Of a DNA stretch of 64,000 nt, positions 8,233-17,279 are shown in pieces (the stretch's first letter is position 1; each line of letters opens with the position of its first letter). The notes under the pieces are model-generated. The model was not told the DNA's origin. It saw only the letters and a list, made by a program, of their open reading frames with translations, and searched no databases. The translations under genes and the position numbers were made by a program. Origin of the DNA: Enterocloster aldenensis. Its GTDB lineage: Bacteria > Bacillota > Clostridia > Lachnospirales > Lachnospiraceae. The stretch is taken from the NCBI RefSeq assembly GCF_003434055.1, contig NZ_QVEX01000015.1, positions 62,001-126,000 of the forward strand, given 5' to 3'.

Positions 8233-9018
8233 TCAGCCACGCCCCAGCATCATGATTATATTCTGGGCCTCCTTCATCATGGCCTCTGCATACCCATCCA
8301 TAAACGCACCCATGGGATAGGCAAACAGGATCATAAGAAGGATTCCCAGCAAAATCTTACATTGTATATTGATAACAAAAACATGGATCTGGGGAATCAG
8401 CTTCATCAGAACACCCATGGTCATCTCCAGCACAAACTCAGCCGCCACAAAGGGCAATGCCAGCTTAATCACCATCAGGAACACGGTTGCCGTCATGGTG
8501 ATGAAGTACCACAGCACCTTCCTTCCAAAGAACACCCCTGCCCCCGCCGGTATCACCTCATATGTATAGGCAAACAGCCGGATTGTCAGCAGATGGCAGC
8601 CAGTGGCAAAAAAGTACAGGAAAAAGAATATATTCACAAACTGCCCCAGGATTGCTGTCTGCACCCCGTTCATGGGGTCCATGACCTTGCCCATGGCCAG
8701 GCCGAAAGCCGTATCCAAAAGGTCCCCGGCCACATACAGCATATAAAAAAATATCTGGAACACACACCCGATACCCACTCCCAGAATCAATTCCCGGATC
8801 AGGGCCGCGGCCATATCCAAGGCGGAGTACAAAAACACTGCCTGTCCCCCGGCCCTGGCTGCGGGCGCAATGAGAAGGCTCAGCGCCAGCGTCAGGCCGG
8901 TACGCACCATAAGCGGCACACCCTTCCTGGCAAACACAGGATTGATGAAGATCATACCTCCCATCCTGGCAAACACAAGAAGGAAAATATCAAAATAACC
9001 CAAAACGCTGCTGTCCAT
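8233..9018 (-). CDS. fliR: Flagellar export gate protein FliR
   Basis: 261 residues, about six or seven hydrophobic segments, with FliR landmarks ARMGGMIFINPVFARKGVP near the N-terminus and GKVMDPMNGVQTAILGQ in the middle. It forms the membrane export gate with FliP and FliQ. The ATG at 9018 is favoured, with GGGGGTGG upstream; a GTG at 9021 is possible. Follows fliQ with a 15-base gap. Confidence 0.95.
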   Translation of the reverse strand: MDSSVLGYFDIFLLVFARMGGMIFINPVFARKGVPLMVRTGLTLALSLLIAPAARAGGQAVFLYSALDMAAALIRELILGVGIGCVFQIFFYMLYVAGDLLDTAFGLAMGKVMDPMNGVQTAILGQFVNIFFFLYFFATGCHLLTIRLFAYTYEVIPAGAGVFFGRKVLWYFITMTATVFLMVIKLALPFVAAEFVLEMTMGVLMKLIPQIHVFVINIQCKILLGILLMILFAYPMGAFMDGYAEAMMKEAQNIIMMLGRG

Positions 9019-9033
9019 CACCCACCCCCGGCT

Positions 9034-9297
9034 TTAAAGGGATGCCATGATTGCAAACAGTTCCACCACAAATTCATTCATGACCTTGCTCATCCAGGAA
9101 CCCAGGGCCAGAAGCACCAGTGCAATGACCAGAAGCTTGGGCACGAATGTAAGGGTCTGTTCATGAATCTGTGTGGCGGCCTGGAAAATGGCCACCAGAA
9201 GGCCTACCGCAATACTGACAATCAGAAGCGGGCCCGCAAGCTCAAATGCCACCAGCATGGCTTCCTTCATAATTTCCATAACCTGCTCCGCGTTCAA
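9034..9297 (-). CDS. fliQ: Flagellar export gate protein FliQ
   Basis: 87 residues, two membrane hairpin helices, with the family core AGPLLIVSIAVGLLVAIFQ and HEQTLTFVPK between them. The start is a TTG at 9297, supported by GGAGGT six bases upstream; no ATG fits. Normal length for FliQ. Sits in canonical order after fliP. Confidence 0.95.
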   Translation of the reverse strand: MNAEQVMEIMKEAMLVAFELAGPLLIVSIAVGLLVAIFQAATQIHEQTLTFVPKLLVIALVLLALGSWMSKVMNEFVVELFAIMASL

Positions 9298-9309
9298 CCG
9301 AATACCTCC

Positions 9310-10098
9310 TTACCGAAAACTCTGTACCAGCGTCTTGATGACCAGACTCCATCCATCCACCAGCACGAACATCATGATCTTAAATGGCAGCGCAATCATT
9401 GTAGGCGGCAGCATGACCATTCCCATGGACATGAGTGTGCTGGATACCACCAGGTCTATGATGAGGAATGGGATGAATATAAGGAATCCCATGGTAAATG
9501 CCTTGTTAAGCTCACTCAGGATAAAAGACGGCACAATGGTGGTCAGCCCCAGTTCCATATACCCCTCCGGTCCCTGGGACGTATCCGGCGGATCTGTCTT
9601 TGATATGGACAGGAACAGATCCAGGCTCTTTTTCTCAGTCTGCTTCAGCATGAATTCCTTCATGGGTTCCTGGGCCCGGTCAAATGCCTCTTCCCTGGTA
9701 ATGACCCCTGACCTGTATGGCTGGTACGCCTGTACATTAACAGAGGTAAATACCGGCGCCATGATGAACAGGGTCAGAAAAAGCGCAAGCCCTACCAGTA
9801 TCTGGTTGGGCGGGGACTGCTGGGTGCCTAAGGCATTTCTCAGGAAGGACAGGACAATCACAATCCTGGTAAAGCTGGTCATCATGATGATCAGGGACGG
9901 GACCACGGCCAGAAACAGGAAAAGGAACATGATATCCAGCATGTCCATGGGCTTTCCAGTGCCCGATGACCCCTGAAGGGTCACGGATACATCCGTTGCA
10001 TAGGCAGTCATTGCGCTGCCTGCCCATGTAACGGCGGATACGGCCACGGCCAGGATACGGCCCATATTCCTTCCCAGTCTTGTACTGCTTCCACTCAT
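9310..10098 (-). CDS. fliP: Flagellar export gate protein FliP
   Basis: 262 residues. Unusually for the gate, FliP carries a cleavable signal peptide (about residues 1-35, ending near AYATD). Conserved features include SFTRIVIVLSFLRNALGTQQ, SPPNQILVGLALFLT and the C-terminal SSTLMSMGMVMLPPTMIALP. It is the core of the FliPQR export gate. The start overlaps the fliO stop as ATGA, implying translational coupling. Confidence 0.97.
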   Translation of the reverse strand: MSGSSTRLGRNMGRILAVAVSAVTWAGSAMTAYATDVSVTLQGSSGTGKPMDMLDIMFLFLFLAVVPSLIIMMTSFTRIVIVLSFLRNALGTQQSPPNQILVGLALFLTLFIMAPVFTSVNVQAYQPYRSGVITREEAFDRAQEPMKEFMLKQTEKKSLDLFLSISKTDPPDTSQGPEGYMELGLTTIVPSFILSELNKAFTMGFLIFIPFLIIDLVVSSTLMSMGMVMLPPTMIALPFKIMMFVLVDGWSLVIKTLVQSFR

Positions 10099-10457
10099 TG
10101 CGTTTCTCTCCCGCCTCTTTTTCCTTGCTCATCCCTGTTCCTGCGCGCCTTTAACCGGGACGTGAGGACAGCGGCAAAATCCGGCGTCGTTTCCGCCAGC
10201 GCCAGTGTCTCATATGTATCCAGTTTCTCCAGCCTGGTAATCCCGGCCGGAGAAACCCCTAACAGCAGGATTTCCTCCTGTACCTTTACCACAAGGAGGA
10301 AACTGTCACGTCCAACCGTCATCTGGTCCAATACCTGCATGCCCGCAGACCTTTGCTTAAGGCTCATGCCACGCCCCAGCATCCTGGTTGTGTAATAGGC
10401 CAGGAACAGGACCACTATAAGGACAATCAGGTAAAACAGTATTTTCAAAAATGCCAT
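10095..10457 (-). CDS. fliO: FliO/FliZ-type flagellar biosynthesis protein
   Basis: 120 residues: one N-terminal membrane helix (about 6-24) followed by a small beta-rich domain with GMSLKQRSAGMQVLDQMTVG and an EEILLLGVSPAG stretch, the FliO pattern. FliO assists assembly of FliP into the gate. Assignment rests on position between fliY-1 and fliP and on this short motif set. The ATG at 10457 has GAGGGA upstream. Confidence 0.85.
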   Translation of the reverse strand: MAFLKILFYLIVLIVVLFLAYYTTRMLGRGMSLKQRSAGMQVLDQMTVGRDSFLLVVKVQEEILLLGVSPAGITRLEKLDTYETLALAETTPDFAAVLTSRLKARRNRDEQGKRGGRETQ

Positions 10458-10458
10458 A

Positions 10459-11400
10459 TCAATCCCTCTTGCCCATGATCTCTATGATACGGGTGCCAAA
10501 ATGGTCCCCGCTTACCAGCACATCGCCCCTGCCAACCAGTTCCCCGTTCACCACCACGTCGGCCGGGGAGCCCGCCTGCTTATCCAGCACCAGGACCTGT
10601 CCTTCCTTAAAGGAAAGCACGTCCTTCACACTGCACACCGTACTTCCAATCCTGACCGATACATCCAGGGTCATGTCCATCAGCTTCTTCTTGTCATCGC
10701 CGATCTGCTCCCTGTCATACTGAAGGGGCGTGTACTTAAATTCGGGAAACGCCACCTCCTGGACCGATATTGCCGGCTTCGGCTTCTCCATATGTTCCTG
10801 GATCCCGGACAGGGGCACCTCCTCAATGTCCGGTATGCCAAGCACCTGCTTCATTGCCCGGGATGCAAGGATGAAGGCATCCGACTCCACCACCCCGTCA
10901 ATGACATAGTGAAGGCGGACCATCACAAACCGGCTGCCCGTCCCCCACACCCTGGTCAGGTCCTGGACACGCTCCGTGTTGCCGTATGCAGATATCCCGG
11001 TAATGAATTCCCCCATGTCACGCCCAAGGAAATCATTGAGTTCAGCCACGGCAGCCGTCATGCACTGGGACGCAACCTCCTTAAGTGTGCTGAGGGCAAT
11101 CTCATCCATGGGACTGTCCGTGTCAACGGGCACTCCCATGATATAGTTGGTCAGCCGCACCATATCTTCCTTGGAGAAAACCAGAAGCTGGTCCGCTGTC
11201 AGCCCATTGGCTGTCCTGCGCCCTTCTATGACCACATTAAAATGAGGCAGGCAGCCTGCCAGCCCATCCGTGTCTGTCTCCTCCACCCTGGACACGGCTA
11301 TCTTAACGTTCCTGCCAAGAAGGGAACCTAATATATTGCACACTGGAACTGCCTCCATCTCCAGCAGTTCCTTTATGGCATCCTTATCCATGTTTAACAT
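10459..11400 (-). CDS. fliY: Flagellar switch protein FliY-1 (CheC-like domain plus FliN domain)
   Basis: 313 residues. A CheC/FliY-like middle region is followed by a FliN/SpoA domain (about residues 235-313, LDVSVRIGSTVCSVKDVLSF, GELVGRGDVLV). FliY is the Gram-positive C-ring protein that can also dephosphorylate CheY. In the CheC signature S-x3-E-x2-N the region STLKEVAS has serine where the catalytic asparagine is expected, so phosphatase activity is doubtful. The N-terminus MLNMDKDAIKELL loosely resembles the CheY-binding EIDALL peptide that is missing from the neighbouring FliM. I start at the ATG at 11400, seven bases from GGAGG. A second FliY lies at 36305. Confidence 0.85.
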   Translation of the reverse strand: MLNMDKDAIKELLEMEAVPVCNILGSLLGRNVKIAVSRVEETDTDGLAGCLPHFNVVIEGRRTANGLTADQLLVFSKEDMVRLTNYIMGVPVDTDSPMDEIALSTLKEVASQCMTAAVAELNDFLGRDMGEFITGISAYGNTERVQDLTRVWGTGSRFVMVRLHYVIDGVVESDAFILASRAMKQVLGIPDIEEVPLSGIQEHMEKPKPAISVQEVAFPEFKYTPLQYDREQIGDDKKKLMDMTLDVSVRIGSTVCSVKDVLSFKEGQVLVLDKQAGSPADVVVNGELVGRGDVLVSGDHFGTRIIEIMGKRD

Positions 11401-11415
11401 ACTCACTCCTCCCGG

Positions 11416-12306
11416 CTACAGCTCATTGCTGATTTCCACTGCCTTGCGCAGCCTGGTATGTCCTGCCTTTGCCTCAAAACAGGCCACATCCTCCACATAT
11501 ACGGAAATGCCGCTGTCCACTTTCTTGTTTAAGGGAATCACATCCCCCGGCGTAAGCTGGAGTATATCCTGGGCATCCAGGGTAAACTCATGGAGGATGG
11601 CCCTAAGCTCCACCTCGGACGCCAAAAGATGCTGTTCAATATAATGCCGTTTGGACTTCTTTTTCTCCTCATCCTGCTTTTTCTGGCTGGCCGCAAAGGA
11701 ATAGCCGAACTTGGATGTCAGCTCTTCCACATTAGGCGCAGGCATGACCATGTTAAGCCGGGCAGACAGCTTGTCAATGACCACCTCCAGCTCCACCTGG
11801 ATGACCACGTCCTCCTGGGCGCTCATCTGCAGAAGATGCGGATTGGTCTGCAGCCCTGTCAGGGACGCCTGCACATCCAGGTACTGCCCCCAGGACTCCC
11901 CAAGGAACTCGGTTATCTTGCCCAGGACATACTGGAGGATGGCCTTTTCAATATCCGTGAAATCCCTGGTCAGCTCATACTCCGAACCAACGCCGCCCAG
12001 AAGGCGCTCAATCATAAAAAACGCCAGCCTGGTATCCACTTCCATGGTCAGAGGCGCTTCATTGTAATCCTTATTGGCCGGACTCAGCGTAATCATCCCA
12101 AACAGGGAGCGGTCCGGCACTGAATTGCTGAACTCCTGATAACGCTTCTCCACAATCCCGTTGATGCTGATTTCACAGTAGGACTGGAGAAGGCCTGTGA
12201 GATACGGCGCCAGGGCACGGGCAAAACTGTCATACAGATTCTCCACCGTGCTCATGCGCTCTTTTGTAAATTTCTTAGGTGATTTAAAATCGTAACTCTT
12301 AATCAC
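11416..12306 (-). CDS. fliM: Flagellar motor switch protein FliM lacking the N-terminal CheY-binding peptide
   Basis: 296 residues, against about 330 in typical FliM. The protein begins directly at the core (SYDFKSPKKFTKERM, then the TALAPY-like ARALAPYLTGLLQ), with a CheC-like middle domain and a C-terminal SpoA/FliN domain (LTPGDVIPLNKKVDSGISVYV). The about 40-residue leader with the EIDALL peptide that binds CheY-P is absent. It cannot be recovered upstream, because an in-frame TGA lies seven codons before the GTG start. The gene overlaps the motB stop by 8 bases. C-ring assembly is expected to be intact; switching through FliM is doubtful. Confidence 0.9.
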   Translation of the reverse strand: MIKSYDFKSPKKFTKERMSTVENLYDSFARALAPYLTGLLQSYCEISINGIVEKRYQEFSNSVPDRSLFGMITLSPANKDYNEAPLTMEVDTRLAFFMIERLLGGVGSEYELTRDFTDIEKAILQYVLGKITEFLGESWGQYLDVQASLTGLQTNPHLLQMSAQEDVVIQVELEVVIDKLSARLNMVMPAPNVEELTSKFGYSFAASQKKQDEEKKKSKRHYIEQHLLASEVELRAILHEFTLDAQDILQLTPGDVIPLNKKVDSGISVYVEDVACFEAKAGHTRLRKAVEISNEL

Positions 12307-13132
12307 TGCCTGTTCCTTCCTGCATCATGGCCTTATCTCCCGGCATGGTTACCGGGAACAGAGGGTCCATTGTCTCCACCCCGTCTATGGTATCTTCTGG
12401 CTTGTATCCATTTCCAAGGATGATTATATCCACCCGGCGGTTCTGTTCGCGCCCCTCCCTGGTAGCATTATCCGCAATAGGATAATACTTGCCATAGCCG
12501 CGGCATATCAGTTTCTTAGGGTCAAACCCCACCTGTTCTTCCAGGTAAATCGCCACATTGTCCGCCCGTTCCGAGGACAGGAGCCTGTCATTGATCAGGG
12601 AGTTGGCTGCCTGGGCCGTGTGCCCGTTTATGTAAACCGCAAGGATATCATCCTGCTTTTCCTTTAACATGATTCCCACCGCATCCAGCATGGACCTGCT
12701 GTCCGCCCTCAAGACCGCGCTGTCAGGGTCAAATAACAGGTCATTCTTAAAGCGGATGAACACCGCGTTCTCGCTGTTGGACACCATGGCATCCAGGTTC
12801 TCGGTATCAAAGTAAGTCTGTATGTCCCTGGCCATCCGGGCCATCTCCCTGGCTGACGCCTGGGTGTTCTGGGAACCGGCGGGTACCTGGATGGCTTCTT
12901 TAGTGTTCTCCCCTATGACGGGATACTTTAAATCCTGAGGCACATCCTCAATATCCGTCTGCACCTCAATGCCCAGCTGCCGCTGCATGGCCGTGGCAAT
13001 CTCCTCCAGCTTGCTGATATTCACATTTGATATACTGTATAATAATACGAAAAAGGTCAGGACAAGGGTTATCATATCCGCATAGGTATTTAACCACTCC
13101 TGGCCTCCTTCTTCATCCATCTGCCTTTTCAT
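12299..13132 (-). CDS. motB: Flagellar stator protein MotB
   Basis: 277 residues. The single membrane helix (about 20-40) is preceded by WLNTYADMITLVLTFFVLL, which carries the proton-binding aspartate (Asp19). A plug/linker region follows, then an OmpA-like peptidoglycan-binding domain (about 120-240) with LSSERADNVAIYL and GREQNRRVDIII. It anchors the stator to the wall. Unusually, its partner motA is about 24 kb upstream in the other arm; motB lies between flgC and fliM. The Asp and surrounding residues favour H+ rather than Na+ coupling, but that is not certain. Confidence 0.93.
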   Translation of the reverse strand: MKRQMDEEGGQEWLNTYADMITLVLTFFVLLYSISNVNISKLEEIATAMQRQLGIEVQTDIEDVPQDLKYPVIGENTKEAIQVPAGSQNTQASAREMARMARDIQTYFDTENLDAMVSNSENAVFIRFKNDLLFDPDSAVLRADSRSMLDAVGIMLKEKQDDILAVYINGHTAQAANSLINDRLLSSERADNVAIYLEEQVGFDPKKLICRGYGKYYPIADNATREGREQNRRVDIIILGNGYKPEDTIDGVETMDPLFPVTMPGDKAMMQEGTGSD

Positions 13133-13567
13133 TTATTTACCGATCTCCAGGGCCTTTAAAGCCATGCTCTTTGCAATATTGAGGGCCGTGACATTGGCCT
13201 CATAGGCGCGGCTGGCAGCCATCAGGTCCACCATCTCCTCCGCACTGTTCACATTGGGCATCATCACATAACCGTCCTCATCCGCATCCGGATGATCCGG
13301 GTCGTAAACAGGAACCAGGGGATTCTGGCTCTCCACCACTTCCTCCACATACACGCCGCCATCCTTTGCACGGGTCATGGCCTTGCCAAGTTCATTCTTA
13401 AAATTCAGTGAATTCTCGCGGAACACCACCTGTTTCCTTCTGTAGGGCCCGCCGTCAGCTGTCCTGGTGGTGTTCTGGTTTGCCAGGTTCTGCATGATGA
13501 TGTCCGTGCGGAACCGTTCCGCCGTCAGGGCGGAACCTGTTATATTAAGTGAATCCAAATACCCCAT
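13133..13567 (-). CDS. flgC: Flagellar proximal rod protein FlgC
   Basis: 144 residues, normal length. N-terminal LNITGSALTAERFRTDIIMQ and the NLANQNTTRTADGGPYRRK motif, with the C-terminal rod heptad region (SRAYEANVTALNIAKSMALK) typical of FlgC. It sits immediately after flgB and abuts motB. In Bacillus, flgBC precede fliE at the head of the cluster; here they are in the second arm. Confidence 0.96.
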   Translation of the reverse strand: MGYLDSLNITGSALTAERFRTDIIMQNLANQNTTRTADGGPYRRKQVVFRENSLNFKNELGKAMTRAKDGGVYVEEVVESQNPLVPVYDPDHPDADEDGYVMMPNVNSAEEMVDLMAASRAYEANVTALNIAKSMALKALEIGK

Positions 13568-13578
13568 TGCCTGCTCCT

Positions 13579-13935
13579 TTACTTACCTGTATTATTAATC
13601 ACGTACCGCAGCGTGGACAGTTTGCCTGACATCCGCATGGTCAGCGCTGAATACTGGCTATACGCCTTCCACAATTCCAGTTCTTCCTTTTCCACCTGGA
13701 CATTGTTGCCGTCCGGCCTGGCCTGGGTGGCTGCGTCTTCCTCCACCACCGGCTTTGCAATCCGCTCCGCGCCCTGCTCCGTCTCACGCAGCACGTCCCT
13801 GAATTCCACCTTCTTGGCCTTGAACCCGGGCGTCTCCACATTGGCTATGTTGTGGCTCGAAACCTGCTGCTTCAGCCACATGGCATCCATTCCCCGTTCC
13901 AGGGCCCCTAACGCCCTGTCGTCAAATAACGGCAT
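13579..13935 (-). CDS. flgB: Flagellar proximal rod protein FlgB
   Basis: 118 residues. Shows QVSSHNIANVETPGFKAKKV, the N-terminal rod-protein motif, and a C-terminal KAYSQYSALTMRMSGKLSTLRYVI helix. It forms the innermost rod with FlgC and FliE. Follows fliS by 17 bases. Confidence 0.95.
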   Translation of the reverse strand: MPLFDDRALGALERGMDAMWLKQQVSSHNIANVETPGFKAKKVEFRDVLRETEQGAERIAKPVVEEDAATQARPDGNNVQVEKEELELWKAYSQYSALTMRMSGKLSTLRYVINNTGK

Positions 13936-13952
13936 ATCCCATCCCCCTTATC

Positions 13953-14333
13953 TCATCCCGTATGGCTCATGCGAACTTGTTTATCCGCCTGGGCAAATGC
14001 TTCCTTCAGTTCCATTATCATGGGAAGTACCTCCTGCACCGGGTCAGGACTCTTCCTGACATTGGCCTGGATGATCTGATGATTAAAATACTCATAAAGA
14101 GAGGACAGGTTCCGTGAAACCGGATACTGGCTGTCCAGTGTGGACTCCAGATGGCTGATAATGGCCTGAGCCTTCTTAAAATGGGTATTGCTGGCTTCAA
14201 AGTCCCTGACCTCCAGCCCCAAAAGCCCCTTGTTCAGACGGTTGATGATCTCGTCATACAACAGGTTAATCATATCTCCCTGGGTCATGGTCATAACGGA
14301 CTGCTGTTTATACTTTGCATATGGATTCTGCAT
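13953..14333 (-). CDS. fliS: Flagellin export chaperone FliS
   Basis: 126 residues, all helical. Opens NPYAKYKQQSVMTMTQGDMI and has the family LLYDEIINRLNKGL. FliS caps the C-terminal helix of unexported flagellin and, in Bacillus, ties FliW to flagellin homeostasis. Directly downstream of fliD, as usual. Short gaps on either side indicate one transcript. Confidence 0.95.
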   Translation of the reverse strand: MQNPYAKYKQQSVMTMTQGDMINLLYDEIINRLNKGLLGLEVRDFEASNTHFKKAQAIISHLESTLDSQYPVSRNLSSLYEYFNHQIIQANVRKSPDPVQEVLPMIMELKEAFAQADKQVRMSHTG

Positions 14334-14349
14334 ATTGATTACTCCTTCA

Positions 14350-17268
14350 TCATGATGAGAACTGCTGGGTAAGCCATGAACTCTGGCTGTTCATATTGGA
14401 AATTGCCTGTTCCATGGCGGTAAACTGCTTCCAGTACCTTGTCTTCTCCAACTGATACTTAGTGTTTAAGTTGGAAAGTGTCTCTGTAATGTGCTTCATC
14501 TCCTCATAGAGGGTATTGCTTGTGGTAAGCACATCCTTGGTACCCGCATACCGCACCATGCTGCCCGGGCTTCCGCTGCTTACATTGGCCGCTGCCTTGA
14601 TGGTATTCTGCATCTTAACGCCCAGTCCCTGGTCCCTGTCCGTGAACAGGGCTCCAATGGCATCTGCATTGGTGGCCACCGCAGACCTTAAGGCGTCCTC
14701 GTCAATTACCAGTTTTCCATTATCCCGCCAGTTATCCGATGTCTCGATACCGATATCGTACAATGACAGTCCGGCGCCTTCCACGCTGCTGTAGAGGGCC
14801 ATCCTCATGTCCCCCAGGAAGCTGGAGATATTGGAATCATTGTGAAGGAGTCCCTGCTTGGATTTTTCCTCCCAAAGCTCAACCTCCTTGTCACTCATCT
14901 CTTTCTTCTGCGCATCCGTGAGAGGGGCGTATTTCTTGTAATTGGCAGTCTCTGTCAGCTGCTTGTTCAGCTCTTCAATCAGGGTGTTGTAATCATCTAC
15001 AAAACTCTTCAGACTATCTATTATTTTATCAGTATCACGGGATGTCGTCAAGCTGATTGGACCGTTCAAAGCGTCATAAGTGGAAGTGATTTCCATGGTA
15101 ATTCCATCCAGCTCAAAGGTGTTGGTGTTGCGCTCGATGTCGGTGCCATCGACGGTTAGGATGGCGTTTTGGCCGGAGGTGACGGAAGGGCTGGATGAAA
15201 ATAACATCTCATCCTTGCCAAACAGGTTATTCACCAGCGCGGTTCCGTCCGCATCCGTTCCCTCTATGGTAAAGCCCTGGGATGTGCCCTGTATCTGTAT
15301 CCTATGATCCGCAGTATAAATGACCGAGACTCCGCTTCCCCCTCCTAATTCACTATTTATTTTTGCAGCCAGATCAGCGAAATTGGGGTTGCCTGATGTC
15401 CACGCCATTGCACCAAGGTCGATTGCCTTAGCGGTTCCGTCACTCAGGGTTAGTTTCAGGTTCCCCTTTAGGATTCCCGTATCCGCCACCTGCTTTGACG
15501 TTATTGTATTCGTACCCGCTGTTAATGTAACAGATTTACTACCAAACAGGCTTTCGACAAGATTATTCCCGTTTCTTTCAGCTGTTCCGCTGATACTGAA
15601 TCCACTTGACTTTCCTGTTATATTAATCCTTCCGCCATCGTATGTCCCGCCTAATTTCCCAGCCAGCCAATCCAGGTCCTAATCCGCAGAAGCATCTATC
15701 TGGAATGGAACACCATTTAAATAAATCTCTCCGGTCATGCCTAAATCAGCTAATTTCCTGCTGCCTTCAATCACATTATTCTGGCCAGCGGTAAAACCAA
15801 ATTGATTGGTAATCCCCTGGACCAGGTTGTCTGCTGTAAAACCCACTTTATGGTTTGAGGATTCGATTACAACAAATTGATTGGGAGGTGCTGACGCATC
15901 TTGCTCCAAAGAAAATTTAATCCTTTGTGAACCATACTCTTTATCAAGTTTAGAATTTATGGCAGCAATTACACTTTCAGTATCTTTATATTTCTCACTT
16001 CCTGTTTTCCCTTCCAGGTTGATGACAAAATCCTTCCCATCCACTTCCAAGGTTAAGGATTGGTTCTTCCCGCTGTTCAAATCATTTACAATTGATTCCA
16101 GGTTAACGGAGGCACCTTTCAGCTCTTCTGAAAACAGAGATGACTGGAACCCGGTGGCTTCCACGCCAAACATGGTAGTCAGCAGATTTCCATATGTCTG
16201 TTTCATATCAATATTGGATATTTCACCGGTGGAAGACGAATGCATTATAAATTTATCAGAGGCTGATGAGTAAGAAACCTTCACCCCTGCATCACTGCTG
16301 TTAATAGCACTGATTACATCGCTAAGGGTAGAGTCTTCGGTCAACCCTTTAATCGTCACCCCGTTAATCTCAAATTCATACCTGCCGCCCTGTAACGGTG
16401 TCGCAAAATTCATGTTTTTCAGAGAGGTCCCGTAATCCAGTTTATTAGAAAACCCACCCTTAAATCCTAAATTGGCAATGACTGCCTTGGCCTCGCTGCT
16501 GCTTCCCGCTGTCTCTATAATAACCCTTCTCGTAGAGTTAACCGCTTCATCTGAAGGAGTCCCGTCCGTTTTAAGCTGTACCAGCTTCATGATCTGAGTG
16601 CCGTTTAACGAAGGGTCGGGGTTGGGCTCCAGCTTCATGCCGACTGCCGTTCCAAAATTGCGGTATAATGCCTGGTTAATATTAGCAAGCGTCTTATCCG
16701 CATCCACTGTACCAGATGCAACACCTGGTCCGGCTGCCTCTTCCACCTCAAATTCAATCGTCTTACTAACCCCATCTAAGGTAACAGTAAAGGCCTGGGT
16801 CTTTCCTATCTTGCCCGCAAACTGGGAGAAATCCACAACATTCCCCACCGGTTCCCCTGTCACCGTCCCCGCCGTCTTCACCGTACAGGCCGTGGCCAGC
16901 TGTTTAACAGCATCCACCTTCATGGAACTGACCGCATTGGAAGAAACCGAGCTGATTTTAATGGCGCTGTTGCTGCTAAGTCCTGTCATGGTCTTAAAGG
17001 TGGTTGGACTCATCAGGTTGGTCTGTCCTGAACCATAATAAGAGAAATACTTATCGCCAAAGGTATTGATCTTTCCAATCAAATCCCTGTAAGTTTCCTG
17101 TTTCCACTCCAGCTGCTGCTTTAGTCCTGTCTGTTTATCAATCTTGGTCTGGGTACCCATCAGCAGGCTTTCTACGATGCTGTCCGTATCCATGCCGGAA
17201 GCAAGGCCCGATATGTAGTTTTTATTTCCGGCTGCGCTGACTGTATTAATTGATGATGCCGATGCCAT
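14350..17268 (-). pseudogene. fliD: Filament cap protein FliD, interrupted by an in-frame amber codon
   Basis: One reading frame of 973 codons is open from the ATG at 17268 to the stop at 14350 except for a TAG at 15679-15681 (codon 530). The sequence after the TAG stays in the same frame, with no shift, and continues coding protein. Residues 1-529 hold the FliD N-terminus (NYISGLASGMDTDSIVESLL) and several Flagellin-IN-like repeats. Residues 531-972 hold more repeats and the C-terminal coiled region ending SSWLTQQFSS. The stretch after the TAG (DLDWLAGKLGG) resembles the next repeat (FADLAAKINSELGGG), so the break is inside a domain. The 529-residue product would lack the C-terminal D0/D1 helices needed for capping. 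A GTG at 15489 has no ribosome-binding site. Causes: nonsense mutation, sequencing error or suppression. Confidence 0.9.
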
Positions 17269-17279
17269 GGCCTATCCCC

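Noticed and set aside
8089..8240. A coding gene in the fliR-flhB spacer
   Set aside because: Short frames on both strands have no ribosome-binding site or homology; the inverted repeat explains the sequence.
14350..15489. Independent gene for the C-terminal half of FliD from the GTG at 15489
   Set aside because: No ribosome-binding site, and the frame is continuous with the upstream half across a single TAG.
15679..15681. Pyrrolysine-type recoding of the fliD amber codon, with the radical SAM gene at 61264 as PylB
   Set aside because: The radical SAM motifs (HETANP, GIGPFIPH, LPATTALGT) fit HydE, not PylB, and no pylT/S/C/D is seen. Not excluded genome-wide.
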